The notes beneath the pieces were generated by a model that did not search any database, was not told where the DNA came from, and was given only the letters and a program-made list of their open reading frames with translations. A program made the position numbers and the translations under genes. This document shows positions 42,969 through 51,752 of a stretch of 57,382 nt of DNA, piece by piece. The first letter of the stretch is position 1. The number at the start of each line of letters is the position of its first letter. The DNA lies in contig PLJS01000309.1 in NCBI GenBank assembly GCA_003140315.1, positions 1 to 57,382 on the forward strand. Reading direction: 5' to 3'. The stretch comes from Hyphomicrobiales bacterium. GTDB lineage: Bacteria; Pseudomonadota; Alphaproteobacteria; Rhizobiales; Xanthobacteraceae.

Positions 42969-44104
42969 TTGGACGGTTCCGCCGCCTTGCTGGAGAGGCC
43001 GAGCAGCGCAAGGAGCGAATTCTGCCGGCCGGTGTCGATCGACACCGTGACGCTCATGCCGGCGCGCAGGTCGCGCACATCTTCACCATTGGTGAATTCG
43101 ATGCGCACGGGCACGCGCTGCACGACCTTGACCCAGTTTCCGCTTGCGTTCTGTGGCGGCAGGATCGCGAATTGCGCGCCGGTCCCGGGGCTGACGGCCG
43201 CGACCACGCCCTTGAAGGTGCGGCCCGGGAAGGTGTCGACGGTCACATCGACCGCCTGCCCGACGCTCAGATAGGCGATGTCGGTTTCCTTCGGATTGGC
43301 GTCGACCCAGGGCTTGGCGTCATCGATCAGGCTGAAGACCGGCGTGCCGGCCATGACGTAGCGTCCGAGCTGGATACTGCTGACCTGCGTGGCGATGCCG
43401 GCGATCGGGGCGCGCAGCACAGCATGATCGAGATCGCGCTTGGCCTGGTCGAGCATGGCGGAGGCTTGCATGTAGGGCGGATATTGCTCGATCGGCAGGT
43501 CGGCGTTGCCGAGAAGCTGGTTGCGGAACGACTCCTCCTGCTGCTGAAGCTGTTCGAGCTGCGTCTTCGCCGCGACGACGGCGGCAAGCGCATTGTCCAG
43601 GTCCACCTGCGAACCGGTGCGATTGGCGACAAGGGTGGTCTTGCGGTCGACGTCGCGCTGCTTGAGATCGGCAGCCTCGCGCGCGAGCGCGATGCGGCGC
43701 GTCGTCGAGGCGAGGTTGGTCTTCAGATTGGCGAAGTCGGTGCGAACGCCGGCAAGCCGCGCCTCGGCCTGCGTGACGCTCCACTGGAACGGTAGCGCGT
43801 CGATTTCGAACAGTGCGTCGCCGGCATTCACGCGCTGGCCTTCGCTGACCGCGATCCGGCTGATCTTGCCGGAAATATCCGGCGTGATGAGCACCTTCTG
43901 CGCGCCCACATAGGCATTGTCGGTCGAGATGTAGCGGCCGGACGCGAGATACATGTAAAGCCCGCCCACAAGCGCGATCAACGGGATCACCACGAGCAGC
44001 ACCCAGCGCAGCCGCTTGCGCGACGGGCGCGGCTTCGCGGCCGCCGCGACAGGTGGCGCCAGCTCCTCCTGCGGTTTCCGCAGTTCGACGACTTTCTCGG
44101 CCAT
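42965..44104 (-). CDS. HlyD/EmrA-family membrane fusion protein
   Basis: This 379-residue protein has a short basic cytoplasmic start, one membrane helix (about 31-52; VLLVVIPLIALVGGLYMYL), a split biotinyl-lipoyl domain (VLITPDISGKISRIAV) and a coiled-coil hairpin (about 130-210). Beta-barrel segments complete it. It would bridge the EmrB-type pump to an outer-membrane channel, which is not encoded in this window. The C-terminus is short. It starts eight bases after the marR stop. Confidence 0.92.
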   Translation of the reverse strand: MAEKVVELRKPQEELAPPVAAAAKPRPSRKRLRWVLLVVIPLIALVGGLYMYLASGRYISTDNAYVGAQKVLITPDISGKISRIAVSEGQRVNAGDALFEIDALPFQWSVTQAEARLAGVRTDFANLKTNLASTTRRIALAREAADLKQRDVDRKTTLVANRTGSQVDLDNALAAVVAAKTQLEQLQQQEESFRNQLLGNADLPIEQYPPYMQASAMLDQAKRDLDHAVLRAPIAGIATQVSSIQLGRYVMAGTPVFSLIDDAKPWVDANPKETDIAYLSVGQAVDVTVDTFPGRTFKGVVAAVSPGTGAQFAILPPQNASGNWVKVVQRVPVRIEFTNGEDVRDLRAGMSVTVSIDTGRQNSLLALLGLSSKAAEPSK

Positions 44105-44112
44105 GGCGTTCC

Positions 44113-44607
44113 TCAGGCAGCGGCTGCGGCTTTTTCCGCAGTCTTTTCGCTCGATTTCCTGGACGTGACGCTTCGCAAATTCTCTCGTACGTGGGACAGC
44201 TCGGCAATCGTCCGCTCGACGGCCGGAAGATCGAAACCGTCCAGCACCGTCGCCATCAGGTTCCCGCCGAGCTCGGCGAGGCGGTCCATCAGCGGCCGTG
44301 CGGCGGCGGTCAAATAGAGCCGCTTCGCGCGCCGGTCGCTCGGATCCGCACGCCGTTCGATCAGGCCGTTGGTGCAGAGCCGGTCCACCAGCCGCGTCAG
44401 CGTAATGGGTTGCAGGTCGAGGAGCTCCGCGAGCTCGGATTGTTTCAGCCCTTCGCCTTGCTCAAGACGCGCGAGTACCGCCCATTGCGCCCGAGTCATG
44501 CCGAACTGGCGCGCCTGCTGATCCGCATAGGTTCGTAGCAGTCGCGCTACGTCATTGATCAGAAAAGCAAATTCGCGGCGAGGGTTGCGCGGGCGCATTG
44601 GCGACAT
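44113..44607 (-). CDS. MarR-family transcriptional regulator
   Basis: The 164-residue winged-helix regulator has the recognition helix region LKQSELAELLDLQPITLTRL and the wing DPSDRRAKRLYLT, both standard for MarR. The C-terminal tail is Lys/Ala-rich. ATGs at 44607 and 44598 are both possible; an AAGG ribosome-binding site precedes them. It probably represses its own operon with the HlyD and DHA2 genes until a toxic ligand binds. A palindrome over its promoter supports autoregulation. Confidence 0.93.
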   Translation of the reverse strand: MSPMRPRNPRREFAFLINDVARLLRTYADQQARQFGMTRAQWAVLARLEQGEGLKQSELAELLDLQPITLTRLVDRLCTNGLIERRADPSDRRAKRLYLTAAARPLMDRLAELGGNLMATVLDGFDLPAVERTIAELSHVRENLRSVTSRKSSEKTAEKAAAAA

Positions 44608-44621
44608 CCTTAAATTTGAAG

Positions 44622-44652
44622 CTTATAATAAGTGAGCTTATGATATCGTCAA
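44622..44652 (-). promoter_or_regulatory. marR promoter overlapped by a palindromic operator candidate
   Basis: On the minus strand TTGACG (44647-44652) and TATTAT (44625-44630) with a 16-base spacer form a promoter about 20 bases before the regulator's ATG. The perfect palindrome CTTATAATAAG (44622-44632) covers the -10 box. A direct repeat AGCTTAT occurs at 44620-44626 and 44635-44641. This is the usual placement of a MarR operator. The regulator and site pairing is inferred. Confidence 0.6.
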
Positions 44653-44702
44653 TCGACGCCAGCGCATAGCTGACATGGTGTCGTTACGCCAAAGCCGGTT
44701 AA

Positions 44703-47099
44703 TCAAACCTTGCCGAGCGCCCGGAGAACGACCGTCGGCGTGATGGGCATTTCGGTGATGATCTTGGCGCCGAGCGGGCTGAGCGCGTCGTTCACGGCAT
44801 TCATCACGCAGGCCGGCGCACCGGCGGTGCCGGCTTCGCCCGCGCCCTTGGCGCCGAGTTCTGAGTCCGCGGTCGGCGTCACCACATGGCCGACCTCGAT
44901 GTCGGGCATCTCGGCCGCCATCGGCACCAGATAATCCGCCATGTTGCCGTTGAGCATCTGCCCGCGCTCGTCATAGAGGCAGTGCTCGAACAGCACGGCG
45001 CCGAGCCCCTGCACCACGCCGCCGCGCACCTGTTCGTCGACGAGTTGCGGGTTGATCACCGTGCCGCAATCCTCCACGCACCAGTGCTTCAACAGCTTGA
45101 TGAAGCCGGTGTCGGTATCGACTTCGAGCCAGCTTGTCTGCGCGCCGTTGGTGAATGCGAACGCGTAAGCGCGCGGGACATAGTGCCGCGTCGCCATCAA
45201 TTCGGCCTGGAAGCCGGGTGGCAGCGTGTCGGGCCGGAAATAGGCGATGCGCGCGACCTCATCGAGGCCGATGCGCTCACGGCCGGTGTCGGAATCGACA
45301 ACGACACCATTCCGTATGTCGAGCACGCTTGGTGTCGTCTGCAAAATGCTGGCCGCGACCGCCACCACGTTCGCGCGCAGCGCCTTGCCGGCCTGCCATG
45401 CCGCCTCGCCGCCGATGCCGGCCGCGCGCGACGCCCAGGTGCCACCGCCATAGGGAGTATTGTCGGTGTCGCCGGTGATGACGCGCACGCGCTCGATCGG
45501 CACGCCGAAGGATGACGCCGCGACCTGCGCGATGACGGATTCGGCACCCTGTCCCTGCTCGGTCACGCCGGAGTGCACTGAGAGGTTGCCCTGCGCGTCG
45601 AGCTTCATGGTGGCGCCGTCCTGCGCGGAGATTTTCGCGCCGCCGACACCGTAGAAAGCGGCCGACGGATTGGTCACCTCGACGAACGACGCAAAGCCGA
45701 TACCGCGATAGATGCCTTTTTCGCGCAGCCGCGCTTGCTCGGCGCGCAGGCCGGCATAGTTCATCAGCGCGTCGATGTGCGCGAGCGTTTCGTGGTGCGA
45801 CAGCTTCTCGAACTTGATGCCGGAGGCGGCGGTCGCCGGATAGGCATCGTCGGGAATGAGGTTGCGCCGCCTGATCTCGAGCGGGTCCATGCCGATCTTC
45901 ATCGCGGCGAGATCGACCAGGCCCTCGGTCACCGCCGTCGCGATCGGATGACCGACCGCGCGGTACTGGCACATCACATTTTTGTTCTGGAACATGACGC
46001 GCGCACGGGCGCGATAATTCGGACAGGTGTAGGGGCCGCCGGTCAGGTTGACGACCTGGTTCGCCTCGATGCCGGAGGTGCGCGGATAGACCGAATACGG
46101 CCCGATACCGGTGAGATCGTCGATCTCGAAAGCCATGATCGTGCCGTCTCGTTTGACGCCGACCTTGCCTTTGACGCGATGGTCGCGCGCGTGGATGTCG
46201 GTGACGAAGCTTTCCAGGCGATCCGCGACGAACTTCACCGGACGCCGCAACAGCTTCGACAGCGCGACCGTCGCCATCTCGTCCGCGTAGGTGTGCACCT
46301 TGATGCCGAACGAGCCGCCGACGTCCTTGGTGATGACGCGCACCTGCTGCTCTTCCAAGCCGAGGTGCTTGGCGAACAGGTTCTGCATCATGTGCGGCGC
46401 CTGCGTGCCCTGATAAACGGTCATGCGCTGCTCGCCAGGATTCCAATCGGCGACCACGGCGCGCGGCTCGTTGGTGACGCCGGTGTGACGGCCGAACAGG
46501 AACGTCGCCTCGACCACTGCGTCGGCCTCGGCGAAGCCTTTGTCCGGGTTGCCCGCCTCGTGCTTGCGCTCGAAGCAGATGTTGTCGCCGAGCTCGGGAT
46601 GGATCAGCGGCGTTCCGGCATCCGAGGCAGTCTCGGCGTCAGTGACGGCGGGCAATACCTCGTAGCTGATCTCCACCAGTTCGCACGCGTCCTCTGCCTG
46701 CGCGCGCGTCTTTGCCACCACCGCGCACACGGCTTCGCCCTGCCAGCAGGCGCGATCGACCGCGATCGCGTGCTGCGGCGCAGACTTGATCCCCTTCAGA
46801 TGCGTCAGCACGCCGACCCACGGCGTGATGACTTTGGCCAGTTCCGCGCCGGTGACGGCCGCGATCACGCCCGGCGCCTGTTTCGCGGCCGCGGTGTCGA
46901 TGCCGACGATGCGCGCATGCGCGTGCGGCGAGCGCACGAAGGCGACGTGGATCATGCGCGGCAGCGTGACGTCGCTCACGTACTGGCCGCGTCCTTCGGT
47001 GAGGCGCGTGAGATTGGGTCGCGGCACCGAGCGGCCGATGTAGGAGTTCGGCCGGTCGAGCGCGGTCAGGATCGGCGGATTGTCCTCGGCGATCTTCAT
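44703..47099 (-). CDS. Molybdenum hydroxylase large subunit (CoxL-like) with variant active-site loop
   Basis: This 798-residue protein has the xanthine dehydrogenase/CoxL large-subunit layout: hammerhead domain (GRGQYVSDV), MPT segment VGGSFGIKVH and catalytic glutamate in GAKGAGEAGTAG. The active-site loop reads CQYRAVGHPIA instead of the AYRGAGRPEA of the two other copies in this window, so its substrate is probably different. CO oxidation is not indicated. It ends an operon with FAD-binding and 2Fe-2S subunit genes and an HD-domain gene, four bases after the latter. It should be a complete three-subunit hydroxylase. Confidence 0.9.
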   Translation of the reverse strand: MKIAEDNPPILTALDRPNSYIGRSVPRPNLTRLTEGRGQYVSDVTLPRMIHVAFVRSPHAHARIVGIDTAAAKQAPGVIAAVTGAELAKVITPWVGVLTHLKGIKSAPQHAIAVDRACWQGEAVCAVVAKTRAQAEDACELVEISYEVLPAVTDAETASDAGTPLIHPELGDNICFERKHEAGNPDKGFAEADAVVEATFLFGRHTGVTNEPRAVVADWNPGEQRMTVYQGTQAPHMMQNLFAKHLGLEEQQVRVITKDVGGSFGIKVHTYADEMATVALSKLLRRPVKFVADRLESFVTDIHARDHRVKGKVGVKRDGTIMAFEIDDLTGIGPYSVYPRTSGIEANQVVNLTGGPYTCPNYRARARVMFQNKNVMCQYRAVGHPIATAVTEGLVDLAAMKIGMDPLEIRRRNLIPDDAYPATAASGIKFEKLSHHETLAHIDALMNYAGLRAEQARLREKGIYRGIGFASFVEVTNPSAAFYGVGGAKISAQDGATMKLDAQGNLSVHSGVTEQGQGAESVIAQVAASSFGVPIERVRVITGDTDNTPYGGGTWASRAAGIGGEAAWQAGKALRANVVAVAASILQTTPSVLDIRNGVVVDSDTGRERIGLDEVARIAYFRPDTLPPGFQAELMATRHYVPRAYAFAFTNGAQTSWLEVDTDTGFIKLLKHWCVEDCGTVINPQLVDEQVRGGVVQGLGAVLFEHCLYDERGQMLNGNMADYLVPMAAEMPDIEVGHVVTPTADSELGAKGAGEAGTAGAPACVMNAVNDALSPLGAKIITEMPITPTVVLRALGKV

Positions 47100-47103
47100 C
47101 GTC

Positions 47104-47871
47104 TTACAGGAAGCGGTTCGGCCACATCATGGTGCGCCACATGTGCGCCGACGGGCTGTCGTCGAGGCCGAGGCCTTCCTCGGGCTGGCGGAAATTGCGC
47201 CCGATGATGTCGACGAAATCGTCGAGGTTCACCTTGGCGTTCGGATCGAACGAATAGATATCGTTCACGCAGATCAGGCGCGACGTCATGTACCATTTAT
47301 GGTTCCGCGCGCGCTCGTACTCGGCGACGATATAGGGCTCCGGCTTGTAGTCGTCGCCGAACAGCTTGAGGTACATGTCCGGATACGCGTAGCCCGCCGC
47401 CTCGTCGGGAAAGAAGCGCAGTGCCTGATGGGTGCGCACCGCCCAGCTCACCTCTTCGTCGACATAGGGCGCGATCATCTGCGCACCCCAGTAGCCATGG
47501 TCGCAGCGGATGAAGCTCACCACGCCGATGTCGTGCAGCAGGCAGGCCAGGATGACCTTCTCGTTGTGCCCGGCCTTGAGCGCATGCGTGGCGCTCTGGA
47601 GCAGATGCGCGTGCGAGGCGAAGCGGCAGCGGAAGTAGTCGACGAGCGTCGGCTTCTCGGGCATCGGCGGCAGGCGCGGGTCCGCGCCCATGAGGAAGTG
47701 CTTGCCGGGGTTTGCCGCAAGAATCGGCGCGCCCGCGTCCATCGTCACCTTGCCCTCGGCGAGATAGTGCAGCGTCGATTTGGTCACAATGCGCTCGAGC
47801 TCGTGCATCATATGTTCTTCGAGCTCGTCGGCCCGCTGCGACACGCTCGCCGGCGTCGTGTGCTCATTCAT
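47104..47871 (-). CDS. HD-domain protein embedded in the molybdenum hydroxylase operon
   Basis: This 255-residue protein carries a metal-binding HD domain: SHAHLLQSATHAL (first His), LACLLHDIGVVSF (HD pair), CDHGYWGAQMI (further His) and VRTHQALRFF (last His). The histidine spacing is reminiscent of the PhnZ-type HD oxygenase group as well as HD hydrolases. Which activity applies is not decided by sequence. Its gene overlaps the 2Fe-2S subunit gene by four bases and precedes the CoxL-like gene by four, so it must be co-expressed with the hydroxylase. It may act on the same compound before or after hydroxylation. Confidence 0.8.
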   Translation of the reverse strand: MNEHTTPASVSQRADELEEHMMHELERIVTKSTLHYLAEGKVTMDAGAPILAANPGKHFLMGADPRLPPMPEKPTLVDYFRCRFASHAHLLQSATHALKAGHNEKVILACLLHDIGVVSFIRCDHGYWGAQMIAPYVDEEVSWAVRTHQALRFFPDEAAGYAYPDMYLKLFGDDYKPEPYIVAEYERARNHKWYMTSRLICVNDIYSFDPNAKVNLDDFVDIIGRNFRQPEEGLGLDDSPSAHMWRTMMWPNRFL

Positions 47872-48368
47872 GGCTTCGCTCCTTGGGCGTGCGCGTTAGC
47901 GCGTGCCTTGGCGACGGATTCGATCGCGTCGACGATCGCGTGGTAGCCGGTGCAGCGGCAGTAGTTGCCCGAAATGTGCTCGCGGATCGTCTCGCGGCTC
48001 GGCACGCCGCCGCGCGCGAGCAGGTCTTGTGCGGTCAGCAGCATCGCGGGCGTGCAGAAGCCGCATTGCAGCGCGTTGCGGGTCCGGAATGCCTGCTGCA
48101 AGTCCGCGATCGTGCCGGAGTCCGATACGCCCTCGATGGTGTCGACGTGAGCCCCGTCACACTGCACGGCGAGCGCGAGGCATCCGCGCACGATCACGTC
48201 ATCGACGCGCACCGTGCAGGCGCCACATACGCCGTGCTCGCAGCCGACGTGGCTGCCGGTCAGGCCGAGCGCGTCGCGCAGGAAATCGACCAGCGTGGTG
48301 CGCGGCTCCACGGATTCGGAAATGGCTTCGCCATTGACGGTGAGCGTTATGGCGACGGCGGCGCTCAT
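47868..48368 (-). CDS. 2Fe-2S subunit of molybdenum hydroxylase (CoxS family)
   Basis: This 166-residue small subunit has an N-terminal plant-type ferredoxin cluster (GCEHGVCGACTVRVDD plus a later Cys). The C-terminal helical domain holds the second cluster (QCGFCTPAMLLTAQ and GNYCRCTGYHAIVDAI). It shuttles electrons from the molybdenum site to FAD. Four-base overlaps with the genes on both sides show strict coupling. Length is normal for CoxS-type subunits. Confidence 0.94.
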   Translation of the reverse strand: MSAAVAITLTVNGEAISESVEPRTTLVDFLRDALGLTGSHVGCEHGVCGACTVRVDDVIVRGCLALAVQCDGAHVDTIEGVSDSGTIADLQQAFRTRNALQCGFCTPAMLLTAQDLLARGGVPSRETIREHISGNYCRCTGYHAIVDAIESVAKARANAHAQGAKP

Positions 48369-49207
48369 AGGCGCGGCTCCGCGAGCTGGGCGGCCACGCG
48401 CCGCAGCAGCACGCCCGCGAGATGCCGCTTCACGGCGCCGGTCGCCTGGATGTCGTCGGGCGGATCGAGATCGAGCGCCTTCACGGCGTCATCGATCGAG
48501 CCACCTGCCAGCGCATCTTCCGCCTTGCGAACGCGCACCGGCATCGCGCCGACGCCGAAATAGACGAGCCGCACGTCGGTCCGTCGTGTGCCGCTGGCCT
48601 GCACGACCGCCGCCAGCCCGACCATCGCGTAATCGCCGTGCCGCCGCGCCAATTCGGCGAAGCCGACGCGCGTCTGCGCGCTGGCAGCCGGGAAACGAAC
48701 CGCGGTCAGGATGTCGTGGGGGCCTAGCGCGGTCTCGAACAGGCCCTTGAAGAAATCCTGCGCCGAGACGGTCCTGGCTCCGTCCGGTCCCGCGATATCG
48801 CCCTCGCCGTCGAGCGCGAGGAGACAGGCGGGGAGCTCAGCGGCCGGGTCGGCGAAGGCGATCGAGCCGCCGATGGTGCCGCGATTGCGGATCGCCGGAT
48901 GCGCGATATGCGGCATCGCGAGCGCGATCAGCGGCGCGTGTTTGGCGATCTCGGCCGAGCGTTCCAGCGTGACGTGGCGCGTCAGCGCGCCGATTTCGAC
49001 CATGCCGTCCTTGACGGTGACGCCGTCGAGGCCGGGGATGTGGTTGATGTCGACCAGCAGCGAGGGGCTGGAGAGCCGCATGTTGAGCGTGGCGATCAGG
49101 CTTTGCCCGCCGGCCAGGAGCTTCGCTTCGCCGTGGTGCTCGCCGAGGAGCGCGGCCGCATGATCGACCGAGCGCGCTCTCGCGTAAGCGAACGGTGCGG
49201 GCTTCAA
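48365..49207 (-). CDS. FAD-binding subunit of molybdenum hydroxylase (CoxM family)
   Basis: The protein has 280 residues from a TTG start with a GAGGGGAGAG ribosome-binding site upstream; no ATG lies close, and LKPAPFAY is the expected family N-terminus. FAD-binding motifs are AKLLAGGQSLIATLNMRL (about 29-46) and IRNRGTIGGSIAFADPAAELP (about 106-126, shown here from its first residues). It accepts electrons from the 2Fe-2S subunit. It is the first gene of the operon and is divergent from an oxidoreductase gene. Confidence 0.92.
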   Translation of the reverse strand: MKPAPFAYARARSVDHAAALLGEHHGEAKLLAGGQSLIATLNMRLSSPSLLVDINHIPGLDGVTVKDGMVEIGALTRHVTLERSAEIAKHAPLIALAMPHIAHPAIRNRGTIGGSIAFADPAAELPACLLALDGEGDIAGPDGARTVSAQDFFKGLFETALGPHDILTAVRFPAASAQTRVGFAELARRHGDYAMVGLAAVVQASGTRRTDVRLVYFGVGAMPVRVRKAEDALAGGSIDDAVKALDLDPPDDIQATGAVKRHLAGVLLRRVAAQLAEPRL

Positions 49208-49363
49208 CGCGCTCTCCCCTCGGCGGATCGGGCGTCCGCTTGTTTGAGCCGGCAAATTGGCGGGGATAGAGGGACTGGAGTCAAGCCTGCCGAAAAAGCC
49301 GTTGCGGACAGCCACGCTGTCATGCTCCGTTTCCGGCGCCAAGAACAAAACGGGAGTGCTGAG
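49208..49363. other. Divergent region between the CoxM-type operon and the first Gfo/Idh gene
   Basis: This 156-base region must hold the promoters for both the molybdenum hydroxylase operon and the oxidoreductase gene. I found no convincing boxes or operator. Bases just before 49208 on the minus strand contain the GAGGGGAGAG ribosome-binding site used by the TTG start. Confidence 0.4.
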
Positions 49364-50455
49364 GTGAGGCAAGTCGAGGTGGGATGTATCGGTGTCGGCT
49401 GGATTGGCGGCCTGCGCGCCGAAACGCTCGCGCGCACCGCGCTGGTCGACAAACTGCATCTTTGCGACATCAGACCCGACCGTCTTGCCGAAGTGAAGGC
49501 CGCCTACAAGCCCGCGACCGCGACGCTCGACTACCAGGACATCATCGGCAATCCGAACATCTCGGTCGTGTTCGTCTCGACCACGCCCGAAGCCAATCAT
49601 TACCAGATCGCGCGCGACTGCCTGAAGGGCGGCAAGAACGTGATGCTCGAGAAGCCGATCGCGCTGGAGCTGTGGGAAGCCGACGAGCTGATCATGCTCG
49701 CCAAGCGCAACAATCTGAAATTCACCATCGGCTATTCGCAGCGCTTCAACACCAAGATCGCGTACGCCAAGAAGAAGATCGTCGACGGCACGCTCGGCAA
49801 GGTCGTGTCCGTGCTGGTCAGCCGCCATCTGTCGCGTGCGCTCGGCAAGAAGATCGCCAAGCGAGTCCGGCTCTCGCCCGTCGTGATGGAATCAACGCAC
49901 GACCTCGACTTCGTATTCTGGCTGCTTGAGCCCGCGAAGCCTGTGCGCGTCTATTCGCAAGGTGCCTATGGCTACATGGAGCCGGTGAACGGCTCGCACG
50001 ACGTGATGTTCACCACCGTCACGATGGACAATGGCGTCGTCGTCATGATCGGCGGCGGCTGGAATTTCCCCGAAAGCTACCCGAACTACTGCTCGACCTG
50101 GATCGAGATCACCGGAACCGAAGGCGCGCTCGTGCTCGACGACACGCAGCGCGACAACTGGCTCAACACCGAAAAGACCGGCCAGGTGTTTCCGATGTCC
50201 ACGATGCCGGGCGAGATGGTGGATCATGTGTTCGCCGGCGGCATCGGGCCCGAGACGCTCCACTTCCTCGAAGCCTGTATCCGCAATACGCCGGTCATGG
50301 TGACGCCGGAGAGCGCGCGTCGCGTGATGGAAACCTATACGGCGGCCGACCTCTCCGCCGATCGCAACGAGCCGGTCGACCTGCCGCTCACCAATGAGAC
50401 GATTTCGGCGGTGGCGGAGTTCAAGCTGAAGATCCGCGCGGGATTGAACAATTGA
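49364..50455 (+). CDS. Gfo/Idh/MocA-family oxidoreductase
   Basis: The protein has 363 residues from a GTG start preceded by GGGAG at a seven-base spacing; upstream codons in the same frame are antisense to the FAD subunit gene. The Rossmann motif reads GCIGVGWIGG, the EKP motif is in VMLEKPIALE (about 100) and the conserved His region is ESTHDLDFVFW. The family acts on sugars, inositols and related alcohols with NAD(P). It is divergent from the molybdenum hydroxylase operon and is followed by a second family member, so the two may act in one route. Confidence 0.9.
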   Translation: MRQVEVGCIGVGWIGGLRAETLARTALVDKLHLCDIRPDRLAEVKAAYKPATATLDYQDIIGNPNISVVFVSTTPEANHYQIARDCLKGGKNVMLEKPIALELWEADELIMLAKRNNLKFTIGYSQRFNTKIAYAKKKIVDGTLGKVVSVLVSRHLSRALGKKIAKRVRLSPVVMESTHDLDFVFWLLEPAKPVRVYSQGAYGYMEPVNGSHDVMFTTVTMDNGVVVMIGGGWNFPESYPNYCSTWIEITGTEGALVLDDTQRDNWLNTEKTGQVFPMSTMPGEMVDHVFAGGIGPETLHFLEACIRNTPVMVTPESARRVMETYTAADLSADRNEPVDLPLTNETISAVAEFKLKIRAGLNN

Positions 50456-50490
50456 GCGGTCGAGCCACAGGCGCGGCGATTGCCGCTTGT

Positions 50491-50631
50491 GCCCTCTCCC
50501 CACCGGGGGAGAGGGCATCGCCGGACATTCAACGACAAACGTGGGGTGAGGGGGATGTACTTGATCACCCCCTCACCCAACTTCGTCTGTTGAGCGTTTT
50601 GAGTTGCCCTCTCCCCCGTTGGGGAGAGGGC
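50491..50631. repeat. Cluster of three GC-rich palindromes (REP-like element)
   Basis: Three hairpins lie in 141 bases between the two oxidoreductase genes. The outer two share 11-base arms, GCCCTCTCCCC and GGGGAGAGGGC, with four-base loops (50491-50516 and 50606-50631). The middle one has arms GGGTGAGGGGG and CCCCCTCACCC around a 13-base loop (50544-50578). Repeats of this style are common and dispersed in rhizobial genomes. They may stabilise mRNA ends or attenuate transcription between the genes. Confidence 0.85.
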
Positions 50632-50657
50632 GCAGCCATGCGCATCGGGGGAGATCG

Positions 50658-51752
50658 ATGAAAAAATCCGCGAAGGGAATTGGCTTAGCGATCATCGGCG
50701 GCGGGCGCGTCGGGCTGTTCCGCGGCGAGGTCGCGGCGCGCCATCCGGCGGTCGAGTGGATCGGCGTCGCGGAACTCAATCCGAACCGCGGCGGTTCGGT
50801 GGCCGCCACGATCGGCGCGGATTTTCTCACCACTAGCTACACCGAGCTGCTGGCGCGGCCCGAGGTCACCTGCGCGATCATCGCGACCGACGAGCACCTG
50901 CACGTCGATCCCATCCTGGCGGCCGTCGAGCGCGGTGTGCCGATGCTGATCGAGAAGCCGCTTGCGACCGACTTGAAAGAATCGGCGCGGGTGCTAGCGG
51001 CGATCGAAGGCGCGAAGCTCGATGCGGTGGTTGGCTATACGCAGCGATTCCGCCGCCGCTGGCTCGCCGCCAAGGAGAAATGCCGCACCAACGCGCTCGG
51101 GGATGTCACGCTGGTGACGTCGCGCGCCTTCATGAATCGCCTCGTCGCGATCGACAACTACAAGCGCACCGACAATCCGGCGACCATCTCGCCGATGGTG
51201 ATCTCGGGCACGCACGCGCTCGACATCTGCATGTGGTGCCTGGAAGGCAAAACCGCGGTTGAGTGCTATGCGCGCTCGGTCGACAAGGTGTTGGGCCCGC
51301 TCTATCACGGCATCGACGCGACCGCCGGCATGATCATGTTTTCCGACGGCACCGTGCATCATCTGAGCATCTCATGGGCGCTGCCGGTGACGTGGCCGGC
51401 CGCGGTCTATTCACTCGAAGTCGGCATTGTCGGCACCACCGGCGTGCTGACGATCGACGATACGCATCGCGACATCGTACTCGCGGTGTCGAAGGCGCAG
51501 AGCGAAGGCTATGCGCCGGACGAGAGCCGGCTGGTCGATTTCATGGGCAGCTATCCACCTGGCGACATGGCGCTCGGTGAGTTGCGCGGGCCGATGGCGG
51601 AGGAGACGCGCTCCTGGCTCAACCGCATCGCGCTTGGGGTACCGACGCAGCATGCGACCGCGCGCGAGGCGCACAATCGGCTGATGCTGACCAAGGCGCT
51701 GGACGAGTCTGCGAAGCGGAAGGCGCCGGTGGCACTGCCGCTGGAGGCTTAA
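50658..51752 (+). CDS. Gfo/Idh/MocA-family oxidoreductase (second copy)
   Basis: The protein has 364 residues from an ATG with a GGGGGAGA ribosome-binding site. The nucleotide motif is IIGGGRVGLFRG, the EKP motif is in MLIEKPLATD and the catalytic-region His is in ISGTHALDICMW. It is a paralogue rather than a duplicate of the preceding protein. Its stop overlaps the stop of the convergent Ldh-family gene by four bases (TTAA). The substrate is unknown; a sugar or inositol derivative is the family expectation. Confidence 0.9.
   Translation: MKKSAKGIGLAIIGGGRVGLFRGEVAARHPAVEWIGVAELNPNRGGSVAATIGADFLTTSYTELLARPEVTCAIIATDEHLHVDPILAAVERGVPMLIEKPLATDLKESARVLAAIEGAKLDAVVGYTQRFRRRWLAAKEKCRTNALGDVTLVTSRAFMNRLVAIDNYKRTDNPATISPMVISGTHALDICMWCLEGKTAVECYARSVDKVLGPLYHGIDATAGMIMFSDGTVHHLSISWALPVTWPAAVYSLEVGIVGTTGVLTIDDTHRDIVLAVSKAQSEGYAPDESRLVDFMGSYPPGDMALGELRGPMAEETRSWLNRIALGVPTQHATAREAHNRLMLTKALDESAKRKAPVALPLEA

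Noticed and set aside
25474-49207. Carbon monoxide dehydrogenase function for the CoxL-type proteins
   Set aside because: All three lack the AYxCSFR loop of form I CoxL, so CO oxidation is not supported.
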